DNA of 33,649 nucleotides from Ignavibacteriota bacterium (GCA_003158475.1 PMJR01000049.1:14078-47726), one strand, 5' to 3'. Counted from the first letter of the stretch, positions 1 to 9,586 are shown. Made by a program: numbers and translations. The notes: generated from the sequence alone by a model not told the origin.

Positions 1-945
<945 letters not shown>

Positions 946-959
946 CGCTGCATTCGTGG

Positions 960-971
960 GGGGCGCGCCCC
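960..971. repeat. 12-bp perfect GC palindrome between tuf and rpsJ
   Basis: GGGGCGCGCCCC is its own reverse complement. It sits 15 nt after the tuf stop codon and is followed by CTCTTAC rather than a T run, so it is not a canonical terminator. With no loop it could fold only as a very short hairpin, and it may simply reflect base composition. Confidence 0.4.
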
Positions 972-1027
972 TCTTACAGGATGCGCGCTTCCCGTTGTTT
1001 CAGTGATTATATGGAGTACTGACAAAC

Positions 1028-1336
1028 GTGGCCGGGCAAAAGATACGCATCAAGCTCAAATCGTACGATCACAACCTGATCGACAAGTCTGCGGAGAAGA
1101 TCATCAAGACTGTGAAGTCAACAGGCGCTGTGGTCTCAGGCCCGATCCCGTTACCCACGAAGCGTACGGTGTATACTGTGCTTCGTTCTCCTCACGTTGA
1201 CAAAAAGTCGAGGGAGCAGTTCGAGACGCGCGCGCACAAGCGGCTGATCGACATACTCAACTCGACCAACAAGACTGTCGACTCCCTGATGAAGCTCGAT
1301 CTCCCCGCGGGCGTCGACGTCGAGATCAAAGTGTAA
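1028..1336 (+). CDS. rpsJ: 30S ribosomal protein S10
   Basis: S10 is a small-subunit head protein and, as NusE, a partner of NusB in transcription antitermination. The 102-residue protein has the normal family length and carries conserved stretches such as [19 protein letters not shown] and [11 protein letters not shown]. The start is GTG at 1028. A GGAG at 1013-1016 lies 11 nt upstream, and the alignment to [12 protein letters not shown] supports this codon. It is the first gene of the S10 cluster after tuf. An unusually long 124-nt gap separates it from rplC. Confidence 0.97.
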   Translation: MAGQKIRIKLKSYDHNLIDKSAEKIIKTVKSTGAVVSGPIPLPTKRTVYTVLRSPHVDKKSREQFETRAHKRLIDILNSTNKTVDSLMKLDLPAGVDVEIKV

Positions 1337-1460
1337 CCCGCGATCATTTGAAAGACAGGAATAAGCGCGTTGTTCCGGCGGTGAGGGACTGCCGGGGCGG
1401 CACGGCAACGGGGACGGTGCCGGCGGCGGAGCTGTCGGCCCGCGGTGGTGTATTCTTACA
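1337..1460 (+). other. 124-nt rpsJ-rplC intergenic segment with a possible stem-loop
   Basis: No gene is visible here. The segment is very G+C-rich. A 6-bp inverted repeat, CGGCAC at 1398-1403 and GTGCCG at 1417-1422, encloses 13 nt. Other gaps in this cluster are mostly 5-50 nt, so a spacer this long is conspicuous. It might hold a leader or internal promoter, but I see no convincing -35/-10 pair. Confidence 0.35.
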
Positions 1461-2105
1461 ATGGATGAACGCATGAACGGACTCCTGGGAAAAAAAATCG
1501 GCATGACCAGCATCTTCGACGACTCTGGTCAGGTGGTACCGTGCACGGTGATCGAGGCGGGTCCGTGCTACGTCACGCAGATCAAGACCAAGGAGCGCGA
1601 CGGTTACGAGGCGGTCCAGCTCGGGTTCGACCCGATGCGTGAAAGGCTCCTCCGCAAGCCGCAAAAGGGCCACTTCGCAAAAGCCGGTGCGAAGCCCGTG
1701 AAGCTCGTCTGCGAATTCCGCGAAATCGGGATGGCCGAGGTCCAGCCGGGGCAGGAAATCAAGGTGGAGTCGGTGTTCACGAAAGGGGATGTGGTGTCCG
1801 TCATCGGCACATCCAAGGGACGGGGATTCCAGGGCGTCGTCAAACGCCACCACTTCGGCGGCGGATTCCGGACGCACGGCCAGAGCGACCGTGAGCGCGC
1901 ACCGGGCTCGATCGGCTCCTCCTCGTACCCTTCGCGGGTGTTCAAAGGGATGCGCATGGCCGGCAGGATGGGGGGGGAACAGGTGACGGTCCACAACCTG
2001 AAGGTGGTGGGGATCATCCCGGATTCGAACCTCCTCCTCCTCAAGGGCTCGGTCCCCGGCGCGATCAACGGGTACCTCGAAATCCGGAAACGCAAGGCTC
2101 AATAA
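1461..2105 (+). CDS. rplC: 50S ribosomal protein L3
   Basis: L3 is an early-assembly 23S rRNA-binding protein whose central loop reaches toward the peptidyl transferase centre. Conserved features include GLLGKKIGMTSIF near the N terminus, VVKRHHF and THGQSDRERAPGSIG in the loop, and FKGMRMAGRMGG. At 214 residues it has normal length. ATG 1461 gives an N terminus of MDERMNGLLGKK. ATG 1473 (MNGLLGKK) resembles homologues equally well. Neither has a strong ribosome binding site; GGTGG at 1444-1448 lies 12 nt before the first. It is followed after 18 nt by rplD. Confidence 0.96.
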   Translation: MDERMNGLLGKKIGMTSIFDDSGQVVPCTVIEAGPCYVTQIKTKERDGYEAVQLGFDPMRERLLRKPQKGHFAKAGAKPVKLVCEFREIGMAEVQPGQEIKVESVFTKGDVVSVIGTSKGRGFQGVVKRHHFGGGFRTHGQSDRERAPGSIGSSSYPSRVFKGMRMAGRMGGEQVTVHNLKVVGIIPDSNLLLLKGSVPGAINGYLEIRKRKAQ

Positions 2106-2123
2106 TTCATAGAGAGTGCGGCG

Positions 2124-2753
2124 ATGGAACTGGATGTCTACAAGAAAGACGGCACGAAGAGCGGCGAAAAGGTGAAGCTTTCCGCCGACATATTCGGGAT
2201 CGAGCCGAACGAGGACGCCATGTACCGCGCGGTCCGGGTCTACCTGGACAACCAGCGGCAGGGGACGTCGAAAGTCAAGACGCGCGCAGAAGTGCGCGGC
2301 GGAGGGAAGAAGCCGTTCAAGCAGAAACATACGGGGCAGGCGCGCCAGGGCTCTTCGCGTTCCCCGGTCTTGGTGGGCGGAGGTTCGATATTCGGTCCGA
2401 AGCCCCGCGACTACTCGAACACGCTCCCGGCGGGGTTGCGGAAGCTCGCCCGGAAGTCCGCTCTCTCGCACAAGGCGAAGGAAGGACAGATCAGGATAGT
2501 GGAGGACTTCACGTTCCCCGGGCCGAAGACAAAGGAGATGGTCTCTGTGCTGAAGGCCCTTGAGCTCCATGCATCCAAGACGCTGATGCTGGTCCCCCGG
2601 GCGGACGCCAACGTTGTGAAATCGGGGAGGAACATACCGAAGCTGGGTATCCTGGAAGCGGATAAGGCCTCCACCTACGACTTCGTGAACAACCAGATCC
2701 TCCTGATCCAGAAGAGCGCTGTCGAGGTCCTTCAGAACACATTCAAGAACTGA
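2124..2753 (+). CDS. rplD: 50S ribosomal protein L4
   Basis: L4 binds 23S rRNA and its extended loop lines the peptide exit tunnel. The 209-residue protein shows the family hallmarks: RRGGGKKPF-like text (EVRGGGKKPFKQKHTGQAR) in the tunnel loop, GGGSIFGPKPRDY and a C-terminal Rossmann-like half ending VNNQILLIQKSAVEVL. In E. coli L4 also represses its own operon, but the matching leader structure is not recognisable here. It is tightly coupled to rplW, whose ATG follows its stop by 5 nt. Confidence 0.96.
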   Translation: MELDVYKKDGTKSGEKVKLSADIFGIEPNEDAMYRAVRVYLDNQRQGTSKVKTRAEVRGGGKKPFKQKHTGQARQGSSRSPVLVGGGSIFGPKPRDYSNTLPAGLRKLARKSALSHKAKEGQIRIVEDFTFPGPKTKEMVSVLKALELHASKTLMLVPRADANVVKSGRNIPKLGILEADKASTYDFVNNQILLIQKSAVEVLQNTFKN

Positions 2754-2758
2754 CGAGC

Positions 2759-3049
2759 ATGACTGGCATACTGAAACGACCGATCGTCACCGAAAAGATG
2801 ACCGCACTCCAGGAGAAGGGGCAGTATGCCTTCGAGGTGACGCTCTCTGCGAACAAGATCGAGATCGCGCGCGCGGTCGAGAAGAAATTCAACGTCACCG
2901 TCCTGGGCGTCCGCACGAGCCGGCACAAGGGAAAGTCCAAATCCCAGATGACACGCAAGGGGCGGTATGCGGGGCGCACGCCCGCATGGAAGAAGGCGAT
3001 TGTGCGACTGAAGGATGGGGACAAGATCCAGTTCTTCCAGAACGTCTGA
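2759..3049 (+). CDS. rplW: 50S ribosomal protein L23
   Basis: L23 sits at the tunnel exit and is the docking site for trigger factor and the signal recognition particle. The 96-residue product begins MTGILKRPIVTEKMTAL, the conserved L23 opening, and contains the RxSRHKGK-type basic loop and the C-terminal VRLKDGDKIQFF strand. The ATG lies 5 nt after the rplD stop, implying translational coupling; there is no separate strong ribosome binding site. Confidence 0.95.
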   Translation: MTGILKRPIVTEKMTALQEKGQYAFEVTLSANKIEIARAVEKKFNVTVLGVRTSRHKGKSKSQMTRKGRYAGRTPAWKKAIVRLKDGDKIQFFQNV

Positions 3050-3067
3050 CACGAGGAAAGAACCGTC

Positions 3068-3895
3068 ATGGCAATACGCAAATTCAAGCCGGTGACCCCG
3101 GGAACGCGCTGGATGTCCGTGTCGGCGTTCGATGAGATCACCAAGACGCGCCCGGAGAAGGCGCTGATCGAGCCGCTGCACAAGTCGGGAGGGCGGAACA
3201 ACACGGGACGGATTACGTCGCGTCATCGGGGGGGCGGGCACAAGCGCTTTTACCGCGTGATCGATTTCAAGCGGAACAAATTCGGTATGGATGCGAAGGT
3301 CACGGCGATCGAATATGACCCGAACCGGTCCTCGCGCATCGCGCTCCTCCAGTACGCCGACGGCGAGCGCAGGTACATCATCGCCCCCGAGGGGATAAAG
3401 ACGGGGGAAATACTCCGTTCCGGGCCGGACGCCGAGATCAAGGTCGGGAACGCTCTCCCGCTTGCAGGGATACCCGCGGGCACGTTCGTGCACAACGTCG
3501 AGATGCGCCCGGGGAAGGGTGCCCAGATCGGCCGCAGTGCGGGGATGAGCATACAGTTGATGGCAAAAGAGGGAAAATTCGCGCAGCTCCGGCTCCCCTC
3601 GGGCGAGATCCGGAACGTCCCGGCTGACTGCCTGGCCACCATCGGCAGCGTCGGGAACGCCGACCATGAAAATATCAGTGTTGGCAAGGCCGGCCGCTCC
3701 CGCTGGCTCGGCATCCGCCCGCAGTCGCGGGGGGTTGTGATGAACCCTGTCGACCACCCCCACGGCGGCGGCGAAGGGAAATCCCCTCAGGGGAATCCTC
3801 ATCCGGTCTCCCCCTGGGGCTGGCACACCAAGGGGAAGAAGACCCGCTGGAGGAAGAAACCTTCCAGCAAGTACATCGTGAAACGAAGGAAATAG
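3068..3895 (+). CDS. rplB: 50S ribosomal protein L2
   Basis: L2 is needed for subunit association and peptidyl transferase activity. The 275-residue protein has the normal length and includes the [20 protein letters not shown] region and the invariant [13 protein letters not shown] motif near residue 230, whose histidine lies close to the catalytic centre. The basic C-terminal tail ends [17 protein letters not shown]-like ribosome binding site precedes ATG 3068. The gene is 18 nt after rplW and 7 nt before rpsS. Confidence 0.97.
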   Translation: MAIRKFKPVTPGTRWMSVSAFDEITKTRPEKALIEPLHKSGGRNNTGRITSRHRGGGHKRFYRVIDFKRNKFGMDAKVTAIEYDPNRSSRIALLQYADGERRYIIAPEGIKTGEILRSGPDAEIKVGNALPLAGIPAGTFVHNVEMRPGKGAQIGRSAGMSIQLMAKEGKFAQLRLPSGEIRNVPADCLATIGSVGNADHENISVGKAGRSRWLGIRPQSRGVVMNPVDHPHGGGEGKSPQGNPHPVSPWGWHTKGKKTRWRKKPSSKYIVKRRK

Positions 3896-3902
3896 GCACG
3901 CT

Positions 3903-4193
3903 ATGACCCGTTCGCTGAAAAAAGGACCGTTCGTCAGCCAGCGACTGCTCGAACAGGTGGAAGCGCTCAACAAGTCGAACCAGAAGAAGGTCATCAAGAC
4001 CTGGTCCCGTTCGTCGACAATCACACCCGACTTCGTCGGCCACACGTTCGCGGTGCACAACGGGAACAAATTCATCCCGGTGTACATCCACGAAGGGATG
4101 GTCGGGCACAAGCTGGGTGAATTCTCACCGACGCGGACGTTCCGTGTTCACCCGGGGATCAAGAAGGAAGAAACCACCACTCCCGCGGCATAG
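3903..4193 (+). CDS. rpsS: 30S ribosomal protein S19
   Basis: S19 binds S13 and 16S rRNA in the head of the small subunit. The 96-residue product starts [11 protein letters not shown], the family signature, and contains [23 protein letters not shown] and [13 protein letters not shown], all highly conserved. The last few residues (EETTTPAA) are a short low-complexity tail. It is 7 nt from rplB and 20 nt from rplV. Confidence 0.97.
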   Translation: MTRSLKKGPFVSQRLLEQVEALNKSNQKKVIKTWSRSSTITPDFVGHTFAVHNGNKFIPVYIHEGMVGHKLGEFSPTRTFRVHPGIKKEETTTPAA

Positions 4194-4213
4194 GCCCACC
4201 CAGAGAGGAAGCA

Positions 4214-4690
4214 ATGGAAGCACAGGCGATCAACAGGTACATAAGCACCTCTCCCCGGAAGATGCGGTTGGTCATCGACCTCATCCGGGGGAAGTCGGTG
4301 CCCGAGGCGCTCCACATACTCCATTTCTCGCCGAAGCATGCCTCGAAAGTTGCAGAAAAAGTCCTCCGCTCGGCGGTCTCGAACCTGCAGAACAAGGATG
4401 AGGGGGGGCGCCTGGAGCCGGAGCAAATCGTGGTGAAGAGCGCCTCCGTGGACGGTGGGATGACAATGAAGCGGATCAGCCCCGCCCCGATGGGGCGTGC
4501 CTTCCGCATCCGGAAGCGCTCGAACCACGTCACAATCGTCGTGGCGGCGCCGGATAAGCCGGACAAGAAAGACGTGAAGCAGGCGAAGAAGGCCAAAAAG
4601 CCTGCAAAGGAATCGAAGGTAGGATCGAAGGCAGGATCGAAGGCAGGAAAGAGCGGCGCGAAACAGAAAACCCCCGCTGACACCAAGTAG
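4214..4690 (+). CDS. rplV: 50S ribosomal protein L22 with Lys-rich C-terminal tail
   Basis: L22 has a globular part on the ribosome surface and a beta hairpin lining the exit tunnel. Residues 1 to about 111 form the normal domain: ISTSPRKMRLVIDLIRGKSV, then the hairpin text MTMKRISPAPMGRAFRIRKR. The remaining 47 residues are a Lys/Ala/Ser/Gly-rich extension with a short tandem repeat (GSKAGSKAGK, DNA unit GGATCGAAGGCA around 4620-4650). Standard L22 is about 110-115 residues, so the tail is extra. It should lie on the solvent side and may contact rRNA, though that is inference. GAGAGGAAG before ATG 4214 is the ribosome binding site. Confidence 0.95.
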   Translation: MEAQAINRYISTSPRKMRLVIDLIRGKSVPEALHILHFSPKHASKVAEKVLRSAVSNLQNKDEGGRLEPEQIVVKSASVDGGMTMKRISPAPMGRAFRIRKRSNHVTIVVAAPDKPDKKDVKQAKKAKKPAKESKVGSKAGSKAGKSGAKQKTPADTK

Positions 4691-4711
4691 GACGTTCACA
4701 CTGGAGGATAT

Positions 4712-5380
4712 TTGGGACAAAAAGTAAATCCGATCGGCCTGCGCCTGGGCATCATTCGTTCGTGGGATTCGAACTGGTATGACGAGAAATCGTTCGCGAG
4801 CAAGCTCGCCGAAGATACGACGATCCGGAATTACGTCCGGAACCGGTTGAAGAAAGCCGGGATCTCGCGCATCCTGATCGAGCGGACGCCGAAGCGGGCG
4901 GTCATCACGATCAACACCTCGAGGCCGGGCATCGTCATCGGCAGGAGCGGGAAGGAGATTTCCCAGCTCGAAGAAGAGCTCAAGAAGATAACAAACAAGG
5001 AAGTCAAGATACTCATCAACGAGATCAAACGCCCCGAGCTCGACGCCTACCTCGTGGCGGAGAATATCGCCCAGCAGCTCGAGGGGCGCATCGCCTTCCG
5101 ACGTGCGATGAAAAACGGCATCACCGCCGCAATGAGGATGGGGGCGGAGGGGGTCCGCATCATGACCTCCGGTCGGCTGGGCGGCGCCGAGATGTCGCGG
5201 CGCGAGCAGTACAAGGAAGGGCGCATACCGCTGCACACGCTCCGTGCCGAGATAGATTATGCGACGGCGACCGCACGGACGGTGTACGGCGCGATCGGCG
5301 TGAAGGTCTGGATTTGCAAGGGCGAAGTGCTTGACGCTCAGCAAACCATGCAGGCCCCTCCCCGCCGCGGACAACAGTAA
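4712..5380 (+). CDS. rpsC: 30S ribosomal protein S3
   Basis: S3 forms part of the mRNA entry channel and has helicase activity together with S4. The 222-residue protein opens [20 protein letters not shown] and carries a KH domain with the GRSG loop at residues 77-80, then the C-terminal domain with [19 protein letters not shown]. The start codon is TTG at 4712, fixed by the invariant GQKVNPIG start and by GGAGG at 4703-4707. Neighbours are rplV (21 nt) and rplP (24 nt). Confidence 0.96.
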   Translation: MGQKVNPIGLRLGIIRSWDSNWYDEKSFASKLAEDTTIRNYVRNRLKKAGISRILIERTPKRAVITINTSRPGIVIGRSGKEISQLEEELKKITNKEVKILINEIKRPELDAYLVAENIAQQLEGRIAFRRAMKNGITAAMRMGAEGVRIMTSGRLGGAEMSRREQYKEGRIPLHTLRAEIDYATATARTVYGAIGVKVWICKGEVLDAQQTMQAPPRRGQQ

Positions 5381-5404
5381 GCGATAACGACGGAGTAGTC
5401 TCCC

Positions 5405-5827
5405 ATGTTGATGCCGAAGAGAGTCAAGTACAGGAAAGCGCAGCGCGGGCGCATGCGGGGAAAAGCGACCCGGGGTTCGAACGTGGATTTCGGGGACTTC
5501 GGGCTCAAGGCGCTCGAACCCGCGTGGATCACGCAGCGCCAGATCGAGGCGGCCCGTGTCACGCTGACAAGACTGATGAAGAGGGAGGGACGCGTCTGGA
5601 TCCGGATCTTCCCGGACAAGCCGGTCACGAAGAAGCCCGCGGAGACCCGCATGGGAAAAGGGAAGGGCGCCCCGGAATACTGGGTGGCCGTGGTGAAACC
5701 GGGCCGCGTCATGTTCGAGGTGGGAGGCACCACGAGGGCGACCGCGGTCGAAGCTCTGAGGCTCGCCTCGCACAAGCTTCCGATCAAGACGCGTATCAGC
5801 GTCAGACCCGATTACGACGGGAAGTGA
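5405..5827 (+). CDS. rplP: 50S ribosomal protein L16
   Basis: L16 organises the A-site region of 23S rRNA and is required for full peptidyl transferase activity. The 140-residue protein begins [19 protein letters not shown], matching the MLxPKRxKYRK opening of the family, which supports ATG 5405 over the in-frame ATG 5411. [20 protein letters not shown] and the glycine-rich [15 protein letters not shown] loop are conserved. Length is normal. Confidence 0.96.
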   Translation: MLMPKRVKYRKAQRGRMRGKATRGSNVDFGDFGLKALEPAWITQRQIEAARVTLTRLMKREGRVWIRIFPDKPVTKKPAETRMGKGKGAPEYWVAVVKPGRVMFEVGGTTRATAVEALRLASHKLPIKTRISVRPDYDGK

Positions 5828-5843
5828 CAGGAAAGGACGCTCC

Positions 5844-6074
5844 ATGAAAGCAGCCGAACTCAAGGATCTCTCGATTGACGAACTCAGGAAGCGCCTCGCG
5901 GATGAAGAGGAGAGCCTGGGGAACCTCAGGTTCCAGCTTGCGACGAGCCAGCTTGAAAGCCCGATCCGGGTCCGTTCCGTCCGGCGCGACATCGCCCGGC
6001 TCAAGACGTTTATCAACGAGAAACAGCGGGCTGCGGCCGCACCCACAGCGAAAAACAAGGTGAAGACACCATGA
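5844..6074 (+). CDS. rpmC: 50S ribosomal protein L29
   Basis: L29 is a small helical protein beside L23 at the tunnel exit. The first 60 or so residues form the expected two helices ([44 protein letters not shown]). A short Ala/Lys-rich tail brings it to 76 residues, slightly long for the family. Its last codons overlap the rpsQ start by 4 nt (ATGA), which couples translation of the two genes. Confidence 0.95.
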   Translation: MKAAELKDLSIDELRKRLADEEESLGNLRFQLATSQLESPIRVRSVRRDIARLKTFINEKQRAAAAPTAKNKVKTP

Positions 6075-6358
6075 GTGACGAAGTCCGGACAGCACCAGCG
6101 GCGAAGCGCACGACCCGCCGGAAGACCCGTGTCGGCAAGGTGGTGAGCAACAAGATGGAAAAGAGCATCCTCGTCGCAATCGAGCGCCGGGTGCCCCATC
6201 CCATCTACCGGAAGTACTTCAGGAGGACGACGAAGCTCATGGCGCACGACGAGAAGCGCGCCGCCGGCGTCGGCGACACGGTCAAGATCATGGAGACACG
6301 CCCCGTCAGCAAGCTGAAGCGCTGGCGTCTCGTCGAGATCCTGGAAAAGGCGAAGTGA
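6071..6358 (+). CDS. rpsQ: 30S ribosomal protein S17
   Basis: S17 is a primary 16S rRNA-binding protein with an OB fold. The core begins around residue 18 ([23 protein letters not shown]) and includes [19 protein letters not shown] and the [19 protein letters not shown] motif. An N-terminal 17-residue segment rich in Ala, Thr and Arg precedes the core. The ATG overlaps the rpmC stop (ATGA), giving translational coupling. Total length is 95 residues. Confidence 0.96.
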   Translation: MSDEVRTAPAAKRTTRRKTRVGKVVSNKMEKSILVAIERRVPHPIYRKYFRRTTKLMAHDEKRAAGVGDTVKIMETRPVSKLKRWRLVEILEKAK

Positions 6359-6380
6359 AACCCGTACACGGAGTCCACCA

Positions 6381-6749
6381 ATGATTCAAGAAGAGACAAA
6401 CCTGGTCGTCGCCGACAACTCCGGCGCGAAGAAAGTCCGCTGCATCCGGGTGCTTGGCGGATCGGACCGCCGGTACGCGGGATTGGGGGACGTGGTCGTG
6501 GTGGCGGTAAAGACCGCGATCCCGGGGGCGACCGTGAAGAAGGGGGAAGTGGCCAGGGCGGTCATCGTCCGCACCAAGAAGGAGACCCGTCGCAAGGACG
6601 GTTCCTTCATCCGGTTTGATGAAAACGCGGCCGTGCTCATCAACGAGCAGGGGGAGCCGCGCGGGAGCCGCATTTTCGGCCCCGTCGCCCGCGAGCTTCG
6701 CGAAAAGCAATACATGAAGATCGTCTCGCTCGCGCCCGAAGTGCTGTAA
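6381..6749 (+). CDS. rplN: 50S ribosomal protein L14
   Basis: L14 is a central large-subunit protein that forms intersubunit bridges and is the binding site for the silencing factor RsfS. The 122-residue protein is exactly family length, starting [27 protein letters not shown] and ending [19 protein letters not shown], both hallmark ends. It lies 22 nt after rpsQ and 19 nt before rplX. Confidence 0.97.
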   Translation: MIQEETNLVVADNSGAKKVRCIRVLGGSDRRYAGLGDVVVVAVKTAIPGATVKKGEVARAVIVRTKKETRRKDGSFIRFDENAAVLINEQGEPRGSRIFGPVARELREKQYMKIVSLAPEVL

Positions 6750-6768
6750 CGACAATCGAGGAAGACGC

Positions 6769-7092
6769 ATGAAGATCAGGAAGAACGACAACGTGATGGT
6801 GATCGCCGGCAATTCCCGCGGCAAGAGCGGGAAGGTTCTCAAGGTCTACCCGGAAAAGGAGCGGGTGATCATCGAGGGGGTCAATATCATGAAGCGGCAC
6901 AGCCGCCCGAGCCAGAAGAATCCGCAGGGGGGGATCGTGCAGCGGGAGGCTCCCATCCACGTGTCGAACGTCATGCTGATCGACGCCAAGACAAACGAGG
7001 TCACGCGCATAGGGACGAAGATTGTGACCGATCCTGCGACCGGGAGGAAGAAACGCCTTCGCGTCTCGAAGGCCACCGGCGAAACGATGTGA
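6769..7092 (+). CDS. rplX: 50S ribosomal protein L24
   Basis: L24 initiates large-subunit assembly by binding the 5' end of 23S rRNA. The KOW motif is clear at the N terminus ([22 protein letters not shown]), followed by [19 protein letters not shown] and [19 protein letters not shown]. Length is 107 residues, normal. GAGGAAG precedes ATG 6769. The following 32-nt gap leads to rplE. Confidence 0.96.
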   Translation: MKIRKNDNVMVIAGNSRGKSGKVLKVYPEKERVIIEGVNIMKRHSRPSQKNPQGGIVQREAPIHVSNVMLIDAKTNEVTRIGTKIVTDPATGRKKRLRVSKATGETM

Positions 7093-7124
7093 TACACTAT
7101 TAACCCGAAGACACAGCAGCCCTC

Positions 7125-7841
7125 ATGAGCGACGAGAAACAGAAAAACCCGAAACCGAAGGGGGCGCCAAAGGCGTCCGGGGCGCCACCGAAAGCGCCAA
7201 AGCCGCCGAAAGGTGAGCCTGGGGCGCCACCCAAGGCGCCACCGAAAGAGCGGAAGCCGAGGGAGCGTGTGGTCGCGCGGCTCGCGGAGACCTACAAGCG
7301 GGACGTCATCCCCGTCCTTATCAAGCGGTTCAAATACAAGAGCGCCATGCAGGTGCCGCGTCTTGAGAAAGTTGCAATCAACATCGGTGTGGGAGAGGCG
7401 ACGCAGGATGCGAAGCTCGTCGAGGCCGCCGCGCGCGACCTGGAAGCCATAGTCGGGCAGAAGGTCGTGATCACGAGGGCCAAGAAATCCATCTCCAACT
7501 TCAAACTGCGCGAAAAGATGCCGATCGGCTGCCGGGTGACCCTCCGCCGGGCGCACATGTACGAGTTCCTGGACCGGTTTATAAGCGTGTCGGTCCCGCG
7601 CATCAGGGATTTCCGGGGCCTCTCGGACAAGTCGTTCGACGGCCGGGGTAACTACACGATCGGCATCAAGGAACACACCGTGTTTCCGGAGATCGACGTG
7701 GACAAGATCACGAAGGTTTTCGGAATGGACATCACCTTCGTCACGACGGCGAAAACCGATCAGGAGGCCTACGAGCTCCTGAAGGCCTTCGGGATGCCCT
7801 TCGTGAAGCGGCAGGAAGTCATGGAAACGCCTACAACGTAA
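7125..7841 (+). CDS. rplE: 50S ribosomal protein L5, with a Pro/Lys/Ala-rich N-terminal extension or a later start
   Basis: L5 binds 5S rRNA and touches P-site tRNA. From about residue 49 the protein is a standard L5: [52 protein letters not shown] and [21 protein letters not shown] 7125 adds 48 residues of repetitive GAPPKAP-like text, giving 238 residues against about 180 in the family. An alternative GTG at 7269, with GAGGGAG just upstream, gives a conventional 190-residue protein starting [11 protein letters not shown] keep ATG 7125 because the 48 codons are open in frame and similar low-complexity extensions occur on L22 and L17, but the start is uncertain. Confidence 0.93.
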   Translation: MSDEKQKNPKPKGAPKASGAPPKAPKPPKGEPGAPPKAPPKERKPRERVVARLAETYKRDVIPVLIKRFKYKSAMQVPRLEKVAINIGVGEATQDAKLVEAAARDLEAIVGQKVVITRAKKSISNFKLREKMPIGCRVTLRRAHMYEFLDRFISVSVPRIRDFRGLSDKSFDGRGNYTIGIKEHTVFPEIDVDKITKVFGMDITFVTTAKTDQEAYELLKAFGMPFVKRQEVMETPTT

Positions 7842-7862
7842 TCAGACAGGAGCCCACACGGC

Positions 7863-8132
7863 ATGGCAAAGACCAGTTCGAAAGCCCGCCAGGCGAAGCG
7901 TGAACGCATGGTTCTGAAATATGCGGCACTCCGGAAGGAGTTGAAGGAGAAGGGGGACTACGTCGCCCTGCGGCAGCTCCCGCGCGACAGCTGTCCGACC
8001 CGGCTGCACAGCCGCTGCGTGGTGACGGGCCGCCCCCGCAGCTTCATGCGCAAGTTCGGCGTCTCGCGGATCGCCTTCCGCGAGCTCGCGCTCGACGGTA
8101 AAATCCCCGGCGTCACCAAGGCAAGCTGGTGA
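7863..8132 (+). CDS. rpsN: 30S ribosomal protein S14, zinc-independent long form
   Basis: S14 helps assemble the 30S head. The 89-residue length and only two cysteines (residues 44 and 52) mark the long, zinc-free form, as opposed to the 61-residue CxxC...CxxC type. Conserved text includes [22 protein letters not shown] and [25 protein letters not shown]. It contrasts with L36 in the same operon, which keeps its zinc site. It follows rplE by 21 nt, and 49 nt separate it from rpsH. Confidence 0.96.
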   Translation: MAKTSSKARQAKRERMVLKYAALRKELKEKGDYVALRQLPRDSCPTRLHSRCVVTGRPRSFMRKFGVSRIAFRELALDGKIPGVTKASW

Positions 8133-8181
8133 CGAGGGTCGTTCACATTTTGTTCCAGTCAGTTGCAGAAGAGGTAGCCTC

Positions 8182-8577
8182 ATGACAATGACCGATCCCG
8201 TCGCCGATTATCTCACCAGGCTGCGCAACGCCATCCAGGCGAAGCACAAGCGGGTTGATGTCCCGGCGTCGACACTGAAGCGCGAGCTGACGAAGCTGCT
8301 CGTCGCGCAGAAATTCATCGCCTCCTTCACCGAGATCAAGGAGTCGGCCCAGGGGATTCTCCGCATCCAGCTGAAGTACAACGACGGCCAGCCGGTCATC
8401 GCGGGACTCCGGCGCGTGAGTAGGCCCGGACTGCGGCACTATGTCGATGCCGACGGGATCCCGCGCGTGCTGGGCGGACTGGGCGTGGCGGTCATCTCCA
8501 CCCCGAAAGGACTCATGACGGACAAGCAGGCACGGCTCGCGAGGATGGGCGGGGAAGTGCTCTGCGAGGTCTGGTAA
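8182..8577 (+). CDS. rpsH: 30S ribosomal protein S8
   Basis: S8 binds the central domain of 16S rRNA and, in E. coli, represses the spc operon. The 131-residue protein starts MTMTDPVADYLTRLRNAIQAK and ends with the conserved GGLGVAVISTPKGLMTDKQAR...GGEVLCEVW. ATG 8182 is preferred over ATG 8188 because GAGG at 8171-8174 lies 7 nt upstream. An S8-binding regulatory site in the rplX-rplE leader, as in E. coli, was not recognised. Confidence 0.96.
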   Translation: MTMTDPVADYLTRLRNAIQAKHKRVDVPASTLKRELTKLLVAQKFIASFTEIKESAQGILRIQLKYNDGQPVIAGLRRVSRPGLRHYVDADGIPRVLGGLGVAVISTPKGLMTDKQARLARMGGEVLCEVW

Positions 8578-8593
8578 CCAAGGAGATCAGAAC

Positions 8594-9148
8594 GTGTCAC
8601 GAGTTGGCAGAAAACCGATTCCCATCGCCGCGGGAGTAAAAGTGGCGCAGAGCGGGAGGACGATCACCGTGGCGGGGCCGAAGGGCCAGCTGGCTGCGGA
8701 TGTCCATCCCGATATCAGCGTGGAGATCAAGGAGAACACGATCCTCGTTGCGCGCCCCTCCGACCTGAAACATCACCGGGCGCTGCACGGGCTCTGGCGC
8801 GCGCTCCTGGCCAACATGGTCAGGGGAGTGACCGAAGGCTACACGAGGAAACTCGAGCTCGTGGGGGTCGGCTACCGCGCAGAGCTCAAGGGGAAGAAAC
8901 TCCAGCTTCTGCTCGGGTTCTCCCACCCGATTCTCTTCGCCCCCCCGGAGGGGATCAAGATCGAGACGCCGAGCCAGAACAACATCACGATAAGCGGCAT
9001 CGACCGCGCGTTGGTGGGGCAGGTCGCGGCAAAGATCCGTTCATTCCGGCCGCCGGAGCCCTACAAGGGGAAAGGCGTGAAGTACGAAGGCGAGTACGTC
9101 CGCAGGAAGGCCGGCAAGGCTGCGGCGGCGAGCGGAGCCAAGGTATAA
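8594..9148 (+). CDS. rplF: 50S ribosomal protein L6
   Basis: L6 lies near the GTPase-associated centre. The start is GTG at 8594, with a good AAGGAG at 8580-8585 eight nt upstream and the family opening MSRVGRKPIPI. Both L6 repeats are present, with VGYRAELKGKKLQLLLGFSHP in the middle and the C-terminal signature FRPPEPYKGKGVKYEGE...RRKAGKA. Length is 184 residues, normal. Confidence 0.97.
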   Translation: MSRVGRKPIPIAAGVKVAQSGRTITVAGPKGQLAADVHPDISVEIKENTILVARPSDLKHHRALHGLWRALLANMVRGVTEGYTRKLELVGVGYRAELKGKKLQLLLGFSHPILFAPPEGIKIETPSQNNITISGIDRALVGQVAAKIRSFRPPEPYKGKGVKYEGEYVRRKAGKAAAASGAKV

Positions 9149-9172
9149 TGTCATCGACCGGGAATTGACGCA

Positions 9173-9541
9173 ATGATCACCAAGAAAAAAATCGAGCACC
9201 GGAACCGCCTGAAGGTGCACATCCGTCTCAGGATCACCGGAACTCCGGAGCGCCCGAGGTTGACGGTCTTCCGGAGCCTCAGGAACGTCTATGCGCAGAT
9301 CATCGACGACACGACGGGAAAGACGCTCGTCGCCGTGTCGAACCTGTCGAAGCCGGAACGGGAACAGTTCAAAGAGCTGAAGGGGCAGACCGCGAAGGCG
9401 AAACTGGTCGGCAAGATCGCCGCGCAGAAGGCGGCCGAAAAGAAAATCACGCAGGTCGTGTTCGACAGGAACGGTTACCTGTACCACGGCGTGGTAAAGG
9501 CGATGGCGGATGGCGCGCGCGAGGGTGGCCTGAAGTTCTAA
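9173..9541 (+). CDS. rplR: 50S ribosomal protein L18
   Basis: L18 binds 5S rRNA with L5. The 122-residue product has the RPRLTVFRSLRNVYAQIIDD strand region and the C-terminal VVFDRNGYLYHGVVKAMADGAREGGLKF signature. A basic N terminus (KKKIEHRNRLK) is typical. In most bacteria rpsE follows directly; here a tRNA gene intervenes 45 nt downstream. Confidence 0.96.
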   Translation: MITKKKIEHRNRLKVHIRLRITGTPERPRLTVFRSLRNVYAQIIDDTTGKTLVAVSNLSKPEREQFKELKGQTAKAKLVGKIAAQKAAEKKITQVVFDRNGYLYHGVVKAMADGAREGGLKF

Positions 9542-9586
9542 AGAACCCCCCGCTGAAAATGGGGAGAACCCGGCGCCGCAGGCGTT

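Noticed and set aside
1344-2570. 408-codon minus-strand frame opposite rplC and rplD
   Set aside because: Same antisense artefact, no ribosome binding site and no homology features.
2732-4111. 459-codon minus-strand frame opposite rplW, rplB and rpsS
   Set aside because: Antisense to three clear ribosomal genes; composition is that of a shadow frame.
4148-6247. 699-codon open frame on the minus strand
   Set aside because: It lies fully opposite rplV, rpsC, rplP, rpmC and rpsQ, has low-complexity Arg/His/Leu content and no recognisable domain; it is a shadow of G+C-rich codon use.
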